Notes: a model not told the origin generated them from the sequence alone. A stretch of 64,000 nt of DNA from Gammaproteobacteria bacterium (GCA_016874095.1 VGVH01000001.1:248001-312000), one strand, 5' to 3'. Shown: positions 1-9,789, counted from the stretch's first letter. Numbers and translations are program-made.

Positions 1-2
1 CC

Positions 3-953
3 TCGATCATCTCGACCCTGCAGGAGCGCGGCTACGTCGAGATGGACGGCAAGCGCTTCAGGCCGAAGGACATCGGCCGCATCGTCAACAAGTTCCTCAC
101 CGATCATTTCACCCGCTACGTCGACTACGGATTTACCGCGCACATGGAAGACGAGCTCGACGAGGTGTCGCGCGGCGAGCGGCCGTGGACCACGGTACTC
201 GACGAGTTCTGGCAGCCGTTCCTCGCGCTGGTGAAGGACAAGGAAATTAGCGTCAGTCGCGAGCAGGTGGCGCAGGCGCGCGATCTCGGCATCGATCCGG
301 CATCCGGCAAGCCGATCTCCGTGCGCATGGGCCGGTTCGGGCCGTTCGCCCAGATCGGCACCAAGGACGACGAGGAGAAGCCGCGCTTTGCCGGGCTGCG
401 TCCGGGCCAGAAGATGAACACGATCACGCTGGCCGACGCGCTGGAGCTGTTCAAGCTGCCGCGCAAGCTCGGCGCGACCGCGGAAGGCGAGCCGGTTCAA
501 GCCAGCGTCGGACGATTCGGCCCCTACGTCCAGTACGGCAAGCAGTACGTTTCCCTCAAGACTGACGACCCGTACACCATCACGCTCGAGCGCGCGCTCG
601 AAATCATCGCCGAGAAGAAGATCGCCGATGCCAACCGGTTGATCCTCGATTTCCCGGATCGGGGCATTCAGGTGCTGAACGGCCGCTACGGTCCATACAT
701 CACTGACAAGAAGAAGAACGCGCGCATCCCGAAGGGCGAGGATCCGAAGTCCCTCACGCTCGCGCAGTGCCAGGAACTGCTGGCGGCCGCGCCGGAACGC
801 GGCCGTGGCCGGTTCGGGCGGCGCGCTGCGGCAAAGAAGGACGCTGCGCCAGCCCCGGCCGAGGTAGCCCCGAAGGCCGCAGCCAAGCCGCGGAAGGCTG
901 TCGCCAGGAAGCCCCGCGGCACGAAGAAAAAGGCCACCGCCGACGCTGGCTGA
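3..953 (+). CDS. topA: DNA topoisomerase I, C-terminal part (5' end outside window)
   Basis: This is the 3' end of a type IA topoisomerase, which relaxes negatively supercoiled DNA through a transient tyrosine-DNA bond. The frame is open from the first bases, so the start and catalytic domain lie to the left. Visible are the end of the core (about 80 residues, including a DEFWQPFLALV segment) and repeated C-terminal topoisomerase units. Each unit carries a GRFGP or GRYGP core (around GRFGPFAQIG, GRFGPYVQYG, GRYGPYITD). This form replaces the zinc-finger tail of the Escherichia coli enzyme in many proteobacteria. A lysine- and alanine-rich basic tail closes the protein. The next gene begins 23 bases later on the same strand. 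Confidence 0.93.
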   Translation, partial: SIISTLQERGYVEMDGKRFRPKDIGRIVNKFLTDHFTRYVDYGFTAHMEDELDEVSRGERPWTTVLDEFWQPFLALVKDKEISVSREQVAQARDLGIDPASGKPISVRMGRFGPFAQIGTKDDEEKPRFAGLRPGQKMNTITLADALELFKLPRKLGATAEGEPVQASVGRFGPYVQYGKQYVSLKTDDPYTITLERALEIIAEKKIADANRLILDFPDRGIQVLNGRYGPYITDKKKNARIPKGEDPKSLTLAQCQELLAAAPERGRGRFGRRAAAKKDAAPAPAEVAPKAAAKPRKAVARKPRGTKKKATADAG

Positions 954-976
954 CGAGCCTGCCGCAGACGCTCCCG

Positions 977-3900
977 ATGCGAACAGCCCGCTATTGCCTG
1001 TTTTTCGCGAGCGCCCTCCTGCTGGCGGCGACCGCGGGCGCCGAGACGCGTGCGCTCGAGGAGGTGCCGCGCGTCTACCTGGTCCAGTTGCGGGAGCCGG
1101 CGGCACTACCGGCACTGAAAGCCCAGCGCAGTACCGCTCGACTCACCCGCCGTGGCCGGCTCGATGTGCGCTCGGCCGCGGTGCGCAGCTACGCAGCACG
1201 ACTCGGCGAGACGCAGGACAGCGTGCTGGCCAGCATCGGTGCCGTGGATGCGAAGATCTACAGCTACCGCCTCGCGTTCAACGGCTTCGCTGCGCGCCTG
1301 ACACCGGCGCAGGCTGCGAAGCTCGCGGGCCATCGCAGCGTCGGGCGTGTGTGGGCCGACGAGGTCCGGCAGCTGAAATCCAACGCGAGTGCCAGCTACA
1401 TGGGACTCCTCGACCGCGGCAGCGGTCTGCGAGGCAACCTCGGGCTGCGCGGCGAGGACGTCGTCATCGGCGTGATCGACAGCGGCATCACGCCCGGGCA
1501 CCTCAGCTTCTCCGACCATGTGGAAAAGAAAAAGCCGCGCATCTGCAGAACGAGTTTCGGCGAGAGTTCGTTGCTGTTTCGCTGGCTCTGTCGCCGTTAC
1601 GACACTCCCCGCTACGCGCAGGCCTTCGAGCCGCTGGAGGGCTGGCAGGGCGACTGCGAGACAGGGGTCGGTTTCGCAGCCAGCGACTGCAACAACAAGC
1701 TGATCGGCGCTCGCTGGTACTACGCAGGATTCAGCGATCTGTACTCGCTCGATCCGAACGAATTCCTGTCGCCCAAGGACGCCGACGGGCACGGCACCCA
1801 CATCGCATCGGTCGCTGCCGGCAATCCTGTCCGCGCCGAGATAGGCAACACCGAAGTCGCCGGTGTATCCGGCATCGCGCCGCGCGCGCGACTCGCCATC
1901 TACAAGGCATGCTGGCTGGCGGTGACGACCGACAATCTCCGGCCCATCCGCGCGAGCTGCGCGATGTCCGACCTGCAGAGCGCCATCGAGGACGCGATCG
2001 CCGACGGCGTCGACATCATCAACTACTCCGTCGGCACGACAGCCGGCGGCCCGACCGACCCCGACGCACTGGCGCTGCTCGAGGCTGCCGACGCCGGCAT
2101 ACTCGCCGTGGTCGCTGCGGGCAACAGCGGCAGCGACGACGAAGTCTCCGGGTACGGGACCATCGAGTCGCCGGCCAGCTCGCCCTGGGTGATGGCGGTG
2201 GCCGCCTCGAGCCGCGCCGGGAAGCGCTACGACCGCGTCCTCCAGGTGACGGAACCCGACGCGGCCAAGGGGGAGTTCACGATGCGCGAAGCGGGCTTCA
2301 CGCCGAGCCTGCGCACGACCGGGGCGAAAAGCGGTCGGCTGATCGGCGCGTCCCCGACGGACGCCTGCGCGGCATTGGACAACGCCAGCGCGGTCGGCGG
2401 GGCCATCGCCCTGGTGGTCCAGGGCAGTTGCAGCTTCCAACAGAAGATCGCCAATGCCGAAGCCGCCGGGGCAATCGCGGTAGTGGTCTACAGCGCCACG
2501 GGCGCACCGACGCAGATGACCGGCGAGCGCGGCAGCGTGGACATCCCTGCCGTCATGATCAGCAATACGGACGGCGCGTTTCTCGCCGGCCGACTCTCCG
2601 CGGGCGACGCAGTCGAGGCGATGATGGAGCGCGGCCGGATACTCGCGCGCGACGAGCCGGGCAATCGCATTTACGCGCTGTCATCGCGCGGCCCCAATCC
2701 CGTCACCTGGGACATACTCAAGCCGGACGTGACCGCGCCGGGCACCGATATCCTGGGCGCGCAGGCGCCGGACGTCGCCAACGGCCTGCGCGGCGAGCGC
2801 TTCCAGTACCTGTCGGGCACCTCCATGGCCGTGCCCCAGGTCGCGGGGGTCGCGGCACTGCTCAAGGAAGCACATCCCGACTGGAGCCCGGCGGCGCTGC
2901 GTTCGGCAATGGTGACGACAGCCCGACAAAACGTTCTGCGCTCCGACGGCGTGACCGCGGCGCAGCCCTTCGACTTCGGCGGCGGGCACGTCGCGCCGAA
3001 TCTGGCCATCGACCCCGGGCTGGTCTACGACGCAGGCAGCGAGGACTACGACGCCTTCGCCTGCGGTGCCGGCATTCCCAGAGTGAGCGAAGAGGAATGC
3101 CTCGCGCTCGAACAGGCCGGCTGGCCGACGGCGTTCGACGAACTCAACCTGCCGTCGATATCCGTGAGCAGCCTCGTGAGTACCCGCAGCGTCCGCCGGC
3201 GCGTGACGAACGTTGGGGGCGCGGCGACCTGGACAGCATCGGTGGTTGCCCCGGCCGGTGTCGACGTGACGGTCGTGCCGGACACGCTCTCGCTCGGCGA
3301 TTTCGATACCGGCGAGTTCACCGTGACCTTCAGGAACGCGGGTGACAGCGAGCAGCTCGGATACTGGAACTTCGGCGCGCTCACCTGGAGCGATGGCATC
3401 CGCCAGGTACGCAGCCCGATGGCGCTCCTCACCACCCCCATCGCAGTGCCGGACAGCATCAGCGGCAGCGGCGCCAGCGGCTCGACCGGCTTCGACCTCG
3501 AGTTCGGCTACACCGGCGAGTACAACCTCGTGGCGACGAACCTGACGGCGCCGGAGTTCACCCTCGATGTCGTAGGCAACGCCGCGGAGGCCGCCTACGT
3601 CTACGAGCCGGACGATAGCGCGTTGCCGTCGAGCGTGCGCCGCCAGCGCATCAGCGTGCCGGCGGACACGCGCTACCTGCGCATCGCGCTGAACGCGCAG
3701 ACCGAAGGCAGTGCCGACGACCTCGACCTCTACGTGAGTTGCCCGGGCGGCTGTCCCGGTGGGATCGCCACGCTCGCCAGCGCGGGCCTCAGTGCCGACG
3801 AGTATGTCGACATCCTCAATCCGGAGCCCGGCGAGTACGTGATCGACGTGCACGGTTTCCAGGTGATCGATCCCGACGGCAACAGCGATTTCCTGCTGCG

Positions 3901-4099
3901 CCGCTGGACGCTCACCGACACGAGCGGTGTCGCGTCACTCGACCTGACGGCGCCGGCGTCCGCGACCCTGGCGGCCGAGGGCAACGTGACGCTCGACTGG
4001 CAGAACCTCGCCGGCAACGAGGTCTACCTGAGCCTGCTCAGCCACGACAACGGCGCCGAGGTGATCGGCAACACCCTCGTCGAGATCGTCGTCGAGTAA
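977..4099 (+). CDS. Secreted subtilisin-like (S8) serine protease with PA domain
   Basis: A protein of 1040 residues that should be exported and degrade proteins outside the cytoplasm. The start is placed at ATG 977 because it opens a typical signal peptide ending near ATAGA, whereas the frame further upstream overlaps topA. Order of parts: signal peptide, an I9-like propeptide (about 30-115), and an S8 catalytic domain with Asp168 (VIDSG), His272 (DGHGTH) and Ser616 (GTSMAVPQVAG). A protease-associated insert lies at about 450-545. The C-terminal half has a fibronectin-like region and a PPC-like beta domain (DDLDLYVSC). The order resembles plant and bacterial subtilases of the cucumisin type. 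The gene converges with tag, and a large palindrome lies between them. Confidence 0.9.
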   Translation: MRTARYCLFFASALLLAATAGAETRALEEVPRVYLVQLREPAALPALKAQRSTARLTRRGRLDVRSAAVRSYAARLGETQDSVLASIGAVDAKIYSYRLAFNGFAARLTPAQAAKLAGHRSVGRVWADEVRQLKSNASASYMGLLDRGSGLRGNLGLRGEDVVIGVIDSGITPGHLSFSDHVEKKKPRICRTSFGESSLLFRWLCRRYDTPRYAQAFEPLEGWQGDCETGVGFAASDCNNKLIGARWYYAGFSDLYSLDPNEFLSPKDADGHGTHIASVAAGNPVRAEIGNTEVAGVSGIAPRARLAIYKACWLAVTTDNLRPIRASCAMSDLQSAIEDAIADGVDIINYSVGTTAGGPTDPDALALLEAADAGILAVVAAGNSGSDDEVSGYGTIESPASSPWVMAVAASSRAGKRYDRVLQVTEPDAAKGEFTMREAGFTPSLRTTGAKSGRLIGASPTDACAALDNASAVGGAIALVVQGSCSFQQKIANAEAAGAIAVVVYSATGAPTQMTGERGSVDIPAVMISNTDGAFLAGRLSAGDAVEAMMERGRILARDEPGNRIYALSSRGPNPVTWDILKPDVTAPGTDILGAQAPDVANGLRGERFQYLSGTSMAVPQVAGVAALLKEAHPDWSPAALRSAMVTTARQNVLRSDGVTAAQPFDFGGGHVAPNLAIDPGLVYDAGSEDYDAFACGAGIPRVSEEECLALEQAGWPTAFDELNLPSISVSSLVSTRSVRRRVTNVGGAATWTASVVAPAGVDVTVVPDTLSLGDFDTGEFTVTFRNAGDSEQLGYWNFGALTWSDGIRQVRSPMALLTTPIAVPDSISGSGASGSTGFDLEFGYTGEYNLVATNLTAPEFTLDVVGNAAEAAYVYEPDDSALPSSVRRQRISVPADTRYLRIALNAQTEGSADDLDLYVSCPGGCPGGIATLASAGLSADEYVDILNPEPGEYVIDVHGFQVIDPDGNSDFLLRRWTLTDTSGVASLDLTAPASATLAAEGNVTLDWQNLAGNEVYLSLLSHDNGAEVIGNTLVEIVVE

Positions 4100-4114
4100 G
4101 GAAACAAGGGGAAA

Positions 4115-4222
4115 TAAGGGGACAGTGACCGTAATTCACGTTGGGCATGGCCCCTGAGCCGAGTTTAAAGGCCGAGGCGAAGGGGTCGATGCCCAACGTG
4201 AATTACGGTCACTGTCCCCTTA
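4115..4222. repeat. Long palindromic element, family B (GGGGACAGTGACC type)
   Basis: Two perfect 34-base inverted arms (4115-4148 and 4189-4222) surround a 40-base loop that itself folds imperfectly. The outer arm carries the GGGGACAGTGACC core also found at 39517-39554. The element sits between convergent genes, and its right arm contains the TGA stop (4209-4211) and last four codons of tag. It has the look of a REP-type repeat of the kind moved by RAYT transposases, but no such transposase is in the window. It may also act as a transcription terminator, although there is no T-run. Confidence 0.85.
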
Positions 4223-4790
4223 CTTCCCGGTGGCGGAAGCAGCTCACGAGGTGGTCGTTGATGAGGCCGGTCGCCTGCAGGTGGGCGTAGAGGATCGTGC
4301 TGCCGACGAAGCGGAAGCCGCGTTTCTTGAGATCCTTGCTGAGGGCATCGGAGACCGGGCTCGTCGCGGGGACGTCGCGTTGCTCGCGCCAGCGGTTCTG
4401 CGTCGCGCGGCCATCAACGAAGCGCCAGAGATAGTCGCTGAAGGTGCCGAACTCCTCCTGCACATCGAGAAATGCACGGGCGTTGCTGATCGTCGCCTCG
4501 ATCTTGAGGCGGTTGCGGATGATGCCCTCGTCCTTCATGAGTGCCGCGGCCCGCTTCGGCGTGAAGCGCGCCACTTTGCCGACGTCGAAGTTCGCGAACG
4601 CGCGGCGATACCCTTCGCGCCGGTGCAGGATCGTCTTCCAGCTCAGCCCTGCCTGCGCGCCCTCCAGCACGAGAAACTCGAACTGCGTGGCATCGTCGCG
4701 CACAGGCACGCCCCATTCCTCGTCGTGGTATTTCAGGTAGGCGTCGCTGACACCCTCCGACCAGGGGCAACGCCTGAGTACCTTGGGCAT
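4209..4790 (-). CDS. tag: DNA-3-methyladenine glycosylase I
   Basis: A base-excision repair enzyme of 193 residues, the usual family length, that removes 3-methyladenine from alkylated DNA. Family features visible are the N-terminal RCPW segment with the first zinc cysteine, YHDEEWG, the EGAQAGLSW helix, and the C-terminal HLQATGLINDH region with a later CFRH. The last residues (VRGQ and the TGA stop) are encoded inside the adjacent palindrome, so the original C-terminus may have been replaced when the repeat arrived. In Pseudomonas tag also lies close to the origin beside glyQ, which fits this neighbourhood. Confidence 0.93.
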   Translation of the reverse strand: MPKVLRRCPWSEGVSDAYLKYHDEEWGVPVRDDATQFEFLVLEGAQAGLSWKTILHRREGYRRAFANFDVGKVARFTPKRAAALMKDEGIIRNRLKIEATISNARAFLDVQEEFGTFSDYLWRFVDGRATQNRWREQRDVPATSPVSDALSKDLKKRGFRFVGSTILYAHLQATGLINDHLVSCFRHREVRGQ

Positions 4791-4904
4791 GATCGTCTCC
4801 GTCAGTGTGGGCGGCGATCATGGCGCGGCCAGGCAGCCTCCGGCAACGCGGCAATGTGGTTGAAATCCTAGGAAATGCGGCTGGATTAAGGTAAAAACGC
4901 CGGA

Positions 4905-5717
4905 ATGACGGACCGTTACGGCGTGATCGGCCACCCGATCAGCCACAGCAAATCGCCGGTGATCCATCGCCTCTTCGCGGAACAGACGGGCGAGGACCTG
5001 AGCTACGAGGCCTTCGACGTGCCGCCCGCCAAACTCGGCGAGATGCTCGACGAGTTCGTGAAGATCGGCATCCGCGGCCTGAACGTCACCGTGCCACACA
5101 AGGAGGCCGTGGCGAAGCTCGCCTCGCAGCTCACCGATCGCGCGCACCTTGGGGGCGCCGCGAACACGCTGATCATCGCCCCCGACGGCCACCTCGACGC
5201 CGACAACACGGACGGCGTCGGCCTGCTCACCGACCTCACGCGCAACCTGCGCCTGTCGCTGAAGGGCTCGCGACTCCTGGTCCTCGGCGCCGGCGGAGCG
5301 ACACGCGGCATCGCGCCGGCCCTGCTCGGCGCCGGTCCTGAACGGCTGGTCGTCGCCAATCGCGGCATCGACCGCGCTCGCGAACTCGCCGAGCGCTTCG
5401 ACCGGCTCGGACCGATAGAAGCCTGCAGCTTCGACGACCTCGCCGGTCGCCAGTTCGACGTGATCCTCAACGCGACCTCCGCCGGCCTCGGCGGGGGCAG
5501 GCCGCCGTTCCCGGCGTCCATCCTCACGCCCGACGCGTTCTGCTACGACCTCTCCTACTCGATGGCAGGAACGCCGTTCCTCGCATGGTGCCGCGAAAAC
5601 GGCGTGCGCGCGGCGCACCAGGGCTGGGGCATGCTGGTGGAGCAGGCCGCCGAGTCGTTCTTTATCTGGCGAGGCGTGCGGCCCGACACGGCGACTGTCC
5701 TGGCGAAGCTGCGCTAG
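4905..5717 (+). CDS. aroE: Shikimate dehydrogenase (NADP+)
   Basis: Catalyses NADPH-dependent reduction of 3-dehydroshikimate to shikimate in the cytoplasmic pathway to aromatic amino acids. The 270-residue protein has the normal family length. Residues 13-18 (SHSKSP) bind substrate, Lys66 in NVTVPHK is the catalytic lysine, Asp103 lies in NTDG, and the glycine-rich nucleotide loop GAGGA is at about 128-132. The start ATG is the only one that keeps the N-terminal YGVIGHPISHS. The gene stands alone between tag and the M3 peptidase, with 89 bases before the next start. Confidence 0.96.
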   Translation: MTDRYGVIGHPISHSKSPVIHRLFAEQTGEDLSYEAFDVPPAKLGEMLDEFVKIGIRGLNVTVPHKEAVAKLASQLTDRAHLGGAANTLIIAPDGHLDADNTDGVGLLTDLTRNLRLSLKGSRLLVLGAGGATRGIAPALLGAGPERLVVANRGIDRARELAERFDRLGPIEACSFDDLAGRQFDVILNATSAGLGGGRPPFPASILTPDAFCYDLSYSMAGTPFLAWCRENGVRAAHQGWGMLVEQAAESFFIWRGVRPDTATVLAKLR

Positions 5718-5806
5718 TCGCGAAGGTCGCTGGCGTTGCGGGCCGACTGCCAGTTGCCTCATGCAAATGAGTAAACTGTGCCGCTCCAGTCGAGGTCCTG
5801 CCCCGC

Positions 5807-7846
5807 ATGCTGAATCCTCTGCTGAGTACGGCGCCCGGCGCCCTGCCAGCCTTTGCCGCCATCCACCCCGAGCACGTCGAGCCGGCGGTGCAGGAGACAC
5901 TCGACAGAAACCGTGCCGATCTCGCTCGCATCATCGCCGAGCATCGCGGCCGCAGCGTGAGCTTCGATGCCGTCGTACCGGCGCTCGAGGCGCTGTCCGA
6001 CCGGCTGCATCGGGTCTGGTCGCCGGTGAGCCACCTGCATGCAGTGGCGAATACGCCCGCGCTGCGCGACGCCTATAACCGCTGCCTGCCGCACCTCACG
6101 CGCTACCAGACGGAGCTCGGCCAGAACCGCGATCTCTACGACCTGTTCGAGGCCATGTCGGCCAACGTGCCGGCTGATCGCCGCGACGGTGCGCGCGCGC
6201 TGATCGACCAGGCGCTGCGCGACTTCCGTTTGAGCGGCGTCGCGCTGCCCGACGACAGGAAGCAGCGTTTCATGGCGGTGATGGAGCAGCTCGTCGAGCT
6301 GCAGGCGAAGTTCGAGCAGAACCTGCTCGACGCCATGGCCGCCTGGTCGCACCACGAGAGCGATGCAGCACGGGTAGCCGGCATTCCCGACTACGTGCTG
6401 GAGCACGCGGGTACTGCAGCCTGCGAATCCGGCAGGTCCGGCTGGCTCTTCCGCCTCGACCAGCCCACCTACGTGGCCGTCACGACCTACGCGAAGAACC
6501 GCGAGCTGCGGGCGCACTTCCATCGCGCCTGGGCGACGCGCGCCTCCGACCAGGCGCCATCACCGCCGGCATTGGACAACACGCCGGTCATGGCGGGGAT
6601 ACTCGCGCTGCGGCACGAGGCGGCGGGACTGGTGGGCTACGCGAATTTCGCCGAGTACTCGCTCGCAACCAAGATGGCCGGTTCCGTCGCCGAGGTGCGC
6701 GAGTTCCTCGACCGGCTGGCCAGCGCGTCGCGCGCCGCCGCCCGGCGCGACTTCGCGGCGCTCGAGGCATTCGCGGGACATGCGCTCGCGCCCTGGGACG
6801 TCGCCTACTACGCGGAGGAGTTGCGCCTCGACCGCTACGCCATCTGCGACGCCGAGCTCAGGCCCTACTTTCCGGCGCCGAAGGTGATCGAGGGCCTCTT
6901 CGCGCTCGTCGAGCGGCTTTACGGCATACGCCTGGTCGAGAATCGCGGCGCGCTCCTCTGGCACGAGTCGGCGCGCAGCTACGGTGTCGTCAACGCGGCC
7001 GGCGAGACCGTCGGCGGGATCTGCACCGACCTGTACGCGCGCCCCGAGAAGCGCAGTGGTGCATGGATGGACGACTGCATCAATCGCATACGCCTGGACG
7101 GCAGCCTGCAGCGGCCGGTGGCGCATCTGGTCTGCAATTTCGCGCCGCCCGGCGCCGGCGCGCCGAGCCTGTTGTCCCACGACGAGGTGCTGACGCTGTT
7201 CCACGAGATGGGCCATGTGCTGCACCACCTCCTCACCCGCATCGACTACCCGAGCGTGGCCGGCATCCACGGTGTCCCCTGGGACGCCGTCGAGCTGCCG
7301 AGCCAGTTCATGGAAGGCTTTGCCTGGGAGCGGGAAATCCTCGCGCTGATCTCGGGCCACCACGAGACCGGCGCGCCGCTGCCCGACGCCACGATCAAGC
7401 GCCTGCGCGCCTCGCGCATATTCAACGGCGGCATGGACATGGTGCGCCAGCTCGAGTTCGCCCTTTTCGACATGCGCATGCATGCCGAGTACCGGCCGGG
7501 CGAGGCGCCGGCCATCATGTCGACGCTCGCCGAGGTGCGCCGCGCTGTCGCCGTCGTTCCGCCCGCGGACTATGACCGCTTCCCGAACAGCTTTGCGCAT
7601 ATCTTCGGCGGCGGTTACGCCGCGGGGTACTACAGCTACAAGTGGGCCGAGGTGCTGTCCTCCGACGCCTACGCCGCCTTCGAGGAACAGGGCGTGTTCA
7701 ACGCGGATCTTGCGCGCCGCTTCCGCGAGGAAATCCTCGAGATCGGCGGGACCCGCGACATCGCCGAGGCGTTTCGCGCCTTTCGCGGCCGCGCGCCGGA
7801 GATCGCGGCCCTGTTGCGCCACTCGGGCATCAGCGCGGCCGCGTGA
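5807..7846 (+). CDS. prlC: Oligopeptidase A, M3 family zinc metallopeptidase
   Basis: A cytoplasmic thimet-type oligopeptidase that cuts short peptides, for example cleaved signal peptides. It has 679 residues, the typical family length. The zinc motif HEMGH occupies residues 466-470 and the third ligand is probably Glu503 in QFMEGFAWE. The C-terminal FGGGYAAGYYSYKWAEVL block is characteristic of M3 peptidases. There is no signal peptide. Exonuclease III starts 7 bases after the stop, so the two are probably co-transcribed. Pairing a peptidase with a DNA-repair enzyme is likely an accident of operon layout. Confidence 0.95.
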   Translation: MLNPLLSTAPGALPAFAAIHPEHVEPAVQETLDRNRADLARIIAEHRGRSVSFDAVVPALEALSDRLHRVWSPVSHLHAVANTPALRDAYNRCLPHLTRYQTELGQNRDLYDLFEAMSANVPADRRDGARALIDQALRDFRLSGVALPDDRKQRFMAVMEQLVELQAKFEQNLLDAMAAWSHHESDAARVAGIPDYVLEHAGTAACESGRSGWLFRLDQPTYVAVTTYAKNRELRAHFHRAWATRASDQAPSPPALDNTPVMAGILALRHEAAGLVGYANFAEYSLATKMAGSVAEVREFLDRLASASRAAARRDFAALEAFAGHALAPWDVAYYAEELRLDRYAICDAELRPYFPAPKVIEGLFALVERLYGIRLVENRGALLWHESARSYGVVNAAGETVGGICTDLYARPEKRSGAWMDDCINRIRLDGSLQRPVAHLVCNFAPPGAGAPSLLSHDEVLTLFHEMGHVLHHLLTRIDYPSVAGIHGVPWDAVELPSQFMEGFAWEREILALISGHHETGAPLPDATIKRLRASRIFNGGMDMVRQLEFALFDMRMHAEYRPGEAPAIMSTLAEVRRAVAVVPPADYDRFPNSFAHIFGGGYAAGYYSYKWAEVLSSDAYAAFEEQGVFNADLARRFREEILEIGGTRDIAEAFRAFRGRAPEIAALLRHSGISAAA

Positions 7847-7853
7847 CCTCGCG

Positions 7854-8630
7854 ATGAAGATCGCCAGCTGGAACGTCAACTCCATCCGCCGGCGGCTGGG
7901 TCATGTGAAGGACTGGCTGATCGCCCAGCAGCCTGACCTGCTCGCGCTGCAGGAGATCAAGGTCGTGACCGAGGCGTTTCCCGCGGCCGAATTCGAAACG
8001 CTCGGCTACCAGGTGGCGGTCGACGGGCAGAAGTCCTACAACGGCGTGGCTTTTCTCTCCCGCGCCGAAGCGGTCTCGGTCCAGCGCGGCATCCCGGGAT
8101 TCGACGACGAACAGAAGCGCGTGCTGGCGGCAAGCTTCGGCGACGTGCGGGTCGTCGACCTCTACGTGCCGAACGGCCAGAGCGTCGGCTCGGAGAAATA
8201 CGAGTACAAGCTGCGCTGGCTGAAAGCCTTGCGCCGCTTCCTCGAAGCCGAACTGCAGGTACACAAGCAGCTCGTCGTCGTGGGCGACTTCAACATCGCC
8301 CCCGAGGACCGCGATGTCCACGACCCGGAGGCCTGGCGCGGACAGGTGCTGTGCTCCGACGCCGAGCGGGAACAGCTCGAGGCGCTGCTCGGGTTGGGCC
8401 TCGTCGACGTCTTCCGCCAGTTCGAGCAGCCGGAGCGCGCGTTCAGCTGGTGGGATTACCGCGCCGCCGGCTTCCGCCGCAACCACGGCTTGCGCATCGA
8501 CCTGATCCTCGCCTCGCCGGCGATGGCCGGTGCCTGCACGGCCTCGACGATCGATGTCGCTCCGCGCCGGCTGGATCAGCCCTCTGACCACGCGCCCGTC
8601 TGGGCGGGTTTTGATATTGGGGGACGCTAA
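7854..8630 (+). CDS. xthA: Exodeoxyribonuclease III (AP endonuclease)
   Basis: An endonuclease/exonuclease/phosphatase-family enzyme of 258 residues that cleaves DNA at abasic sites and trims 3' ends. The start is ATG 7854, giving the standard MKIASWNVNS opening. The frame runs further upstream but only inside prlC. The metal ligand Glu34 lies in LQEIK. Further motifs are YVPNG, GDFNIAP and the terminal SDHAPV with the catalytic histidine. The final GGR and the TAA stop are encoded by the left arm of a palindromic repeat, just as the ends of tag and the diguanylate cyclase gene are repeat-encoded. Confidence 0.95.
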   Translation: MKIASWNVNSIRRRLGHVKDWLIAQQPDLLALQEIKVVTEAFPAAEFETLGYQVAVDGQKSYNGVAFLSRAEAVSVQRGIPGFDDEQKRVLAASFGDVRVVDLYVPNGQSVGSEKYEYKLRWLKALRRFLEAELQVHKQLVVVGDFNIAPEDRDVHDPEAWRGQVLCSDAEREQLEALLGLGLVDVFRQFEQPERAFSWWDYRAAGFRRNHGLRIDLILASPAMAGACTASTIDVAPRRLDQPSDHAPVWAGFDIGGR

Positions 8631-8680
8631 CCCTGGCGACGGATGATCGCCCCATCGGTCGCCAAGGTTAGCGTCCCCCC
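8619..8680. repeat. Palindromic element, family A (GGGGACGCTAACC type), long form
   Basis: Inverted arms of about 22 bases (8619-8640 and 8659-8680, one mismatch) enclose an 18-base centre containing GATCGCCCCATCGG. The core GGGGACGCTAACC is shared with copies at 9799, 15219 and 27003. The left arm supplies the TAA stop of xthA at 8628-8630. The element could end transcription before the HD-domain gene. Confidence 0.88.
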
Positions 8681-8751
8681 CAATTTCCAGCGCATTAAGA
8701 CAGATACGGCAGTTGTGGGCTACGCGGCCCGATGCAAGAATCCCGCGCAGC

Positions 8752-9789
8752 ATGTCCGATACGACGCTCATCGAGCAGACCGCGAGCCGGCCGTTTCGCG
8801 TCCGGCCGAACGAATTCGACGTCACGAGCCGCGTGTGCGTCAGCTCGGCCGACGAAGTCCGCGATTCCGTTCAGTCGATTTTCCAGCAGGTTTTTCCGGG
8901 CGGCGCGTTCGACGTGCTGTGGGTGGCCTTCCACGACTTCGAGCGGCTGTTCAACGGTAGATTCGCGGACTACCTGGGCTGCGACACGGTCTACCACGAC
9001 ATCCAGCACACACTGGACATGACGCTCGCGATGGCGCGGCTCCTGGCCGGTTATGAGAAATCGGCGTCACTTGCGGACCGCCTGGGGCACGAGCGGGCCA
9101 TCGTCGGGCTGGTCACCGCGCTTTTTCACGACTCGGGCTACATTCGTCGCCGCAGCGAGGAATCTGTCGCGAACGGCGCGGTGTTCACCGGCCAGCACGT
9201 CTCACGCAGCGCGGGCTTTCTCCGCGACTACCTGCCCCGCATCGGGCTCGGCCACCAGGCCGATATCGCCGCGCAGGTCGTGCACTTCACCGGCTACGAG
9301 ATGAAGCTCGACGACATCGAGCTCGACGACCCGAAGGACAGCCTGATGGGCCATCTGCTCGGCACGGCCGACCTCATGGCGCAGATGGCGGACCGCTGCT
9401 ACCTCGAGAAGTGCCGCGATCGGCTCTACGCCGAGTTCGTGCTCGCCGGCCTCGCCACGCGGCTTCTGCCCGAGCAGGACAAGGTCCAGTACGAATCCGG
9501 CATCGACCTGTTACGCCAGACGCCAGGCTTCTTCCGGCTCTCGGCTCGTGATCGCATGGACGTGAGCTTCAACCGCGCCTACCGCTACACGGAAGCGATG
9601 TGCGACGGCCGCAACCCGTATTTCGAGTCGATCGAGCAGAACCTCACCCACCTCGACCGCGTGATCGAGTCCGATTCCTGGGAGATGCTGCGCCGCCAGC
9701 CGCCCTGTTTCACCGTGCTGGAGCAACCACTGCAGCATGTGAGCGGACTCGTGAGCCGTTACCTTGCCGAAGCTGCCACGGCAGCCTAG
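8752..9789 (+). CDS. HD-domain phosphohydrolase-like protein
   Basis: A 345-residue protein of unknown substrate. The start is ATG 8752; an earlier in-frame ATG at 8713 has no better ribosome site. The centre carries HD-type metal-binding motifs: YHDIQHTLDM at about residue 80 and ALFHDSGY about 40 residues later, then a histidine in QVVHFTGYE. This spacing recalls cyclic-nucleotide phosphodiesterase-like HD proteins, but no sensor, GGDEF or response-regulator domain is attached. No signal peptide or membrane segment is visible. It is bracketed by two copies of the family A palindrome, which isolates it as a separate transcription unit. Confidence 0.8.
   Translation: MSDTTLIEQTASRPFRVRPNEFDVTSRVCVSSADEVRDSVQSIFQQVFPGGAFDVLWVAFHDFERLFNGRFADYLGCDTVYHDIQHTLDMTLAMARLLAGYEKSASLADRLGHERAIVGLVTALFHDSGYIRRRSEESVANGAVFTGQHVSRSAGFLRDYLPRIGLGHQADIAAQVVHFTGYEMKLDDIELDDPKDSLMGHLLGTADLMAQMADRCYLEKCRDRLYAEFVLAGLATRLLPEQDKVQYESGIDLLRQTPGFFRLSARDRMDVSFNRAYRYTEAMCDGRNPYFESIEQNLTHLDRVIESDSWEMLRRQPPCFTVLEQPLQHVSGLVSRYLAEAATAA

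Noticed and set aside
4115-4222. Possible insertion-sequence ends
   Set aside because: Perfect inverted arms but only a 40-base centre, with no transposase; better described as a palindromic repeat.
4818-5900. Long minus-strand open frame (360 codons) across aroE
   Set aside because: It is antisense to a clear shikimate dehydrogenase and encodes low-complexity, arginine-rich sequence; a typical shadow in GC-rich DNA.
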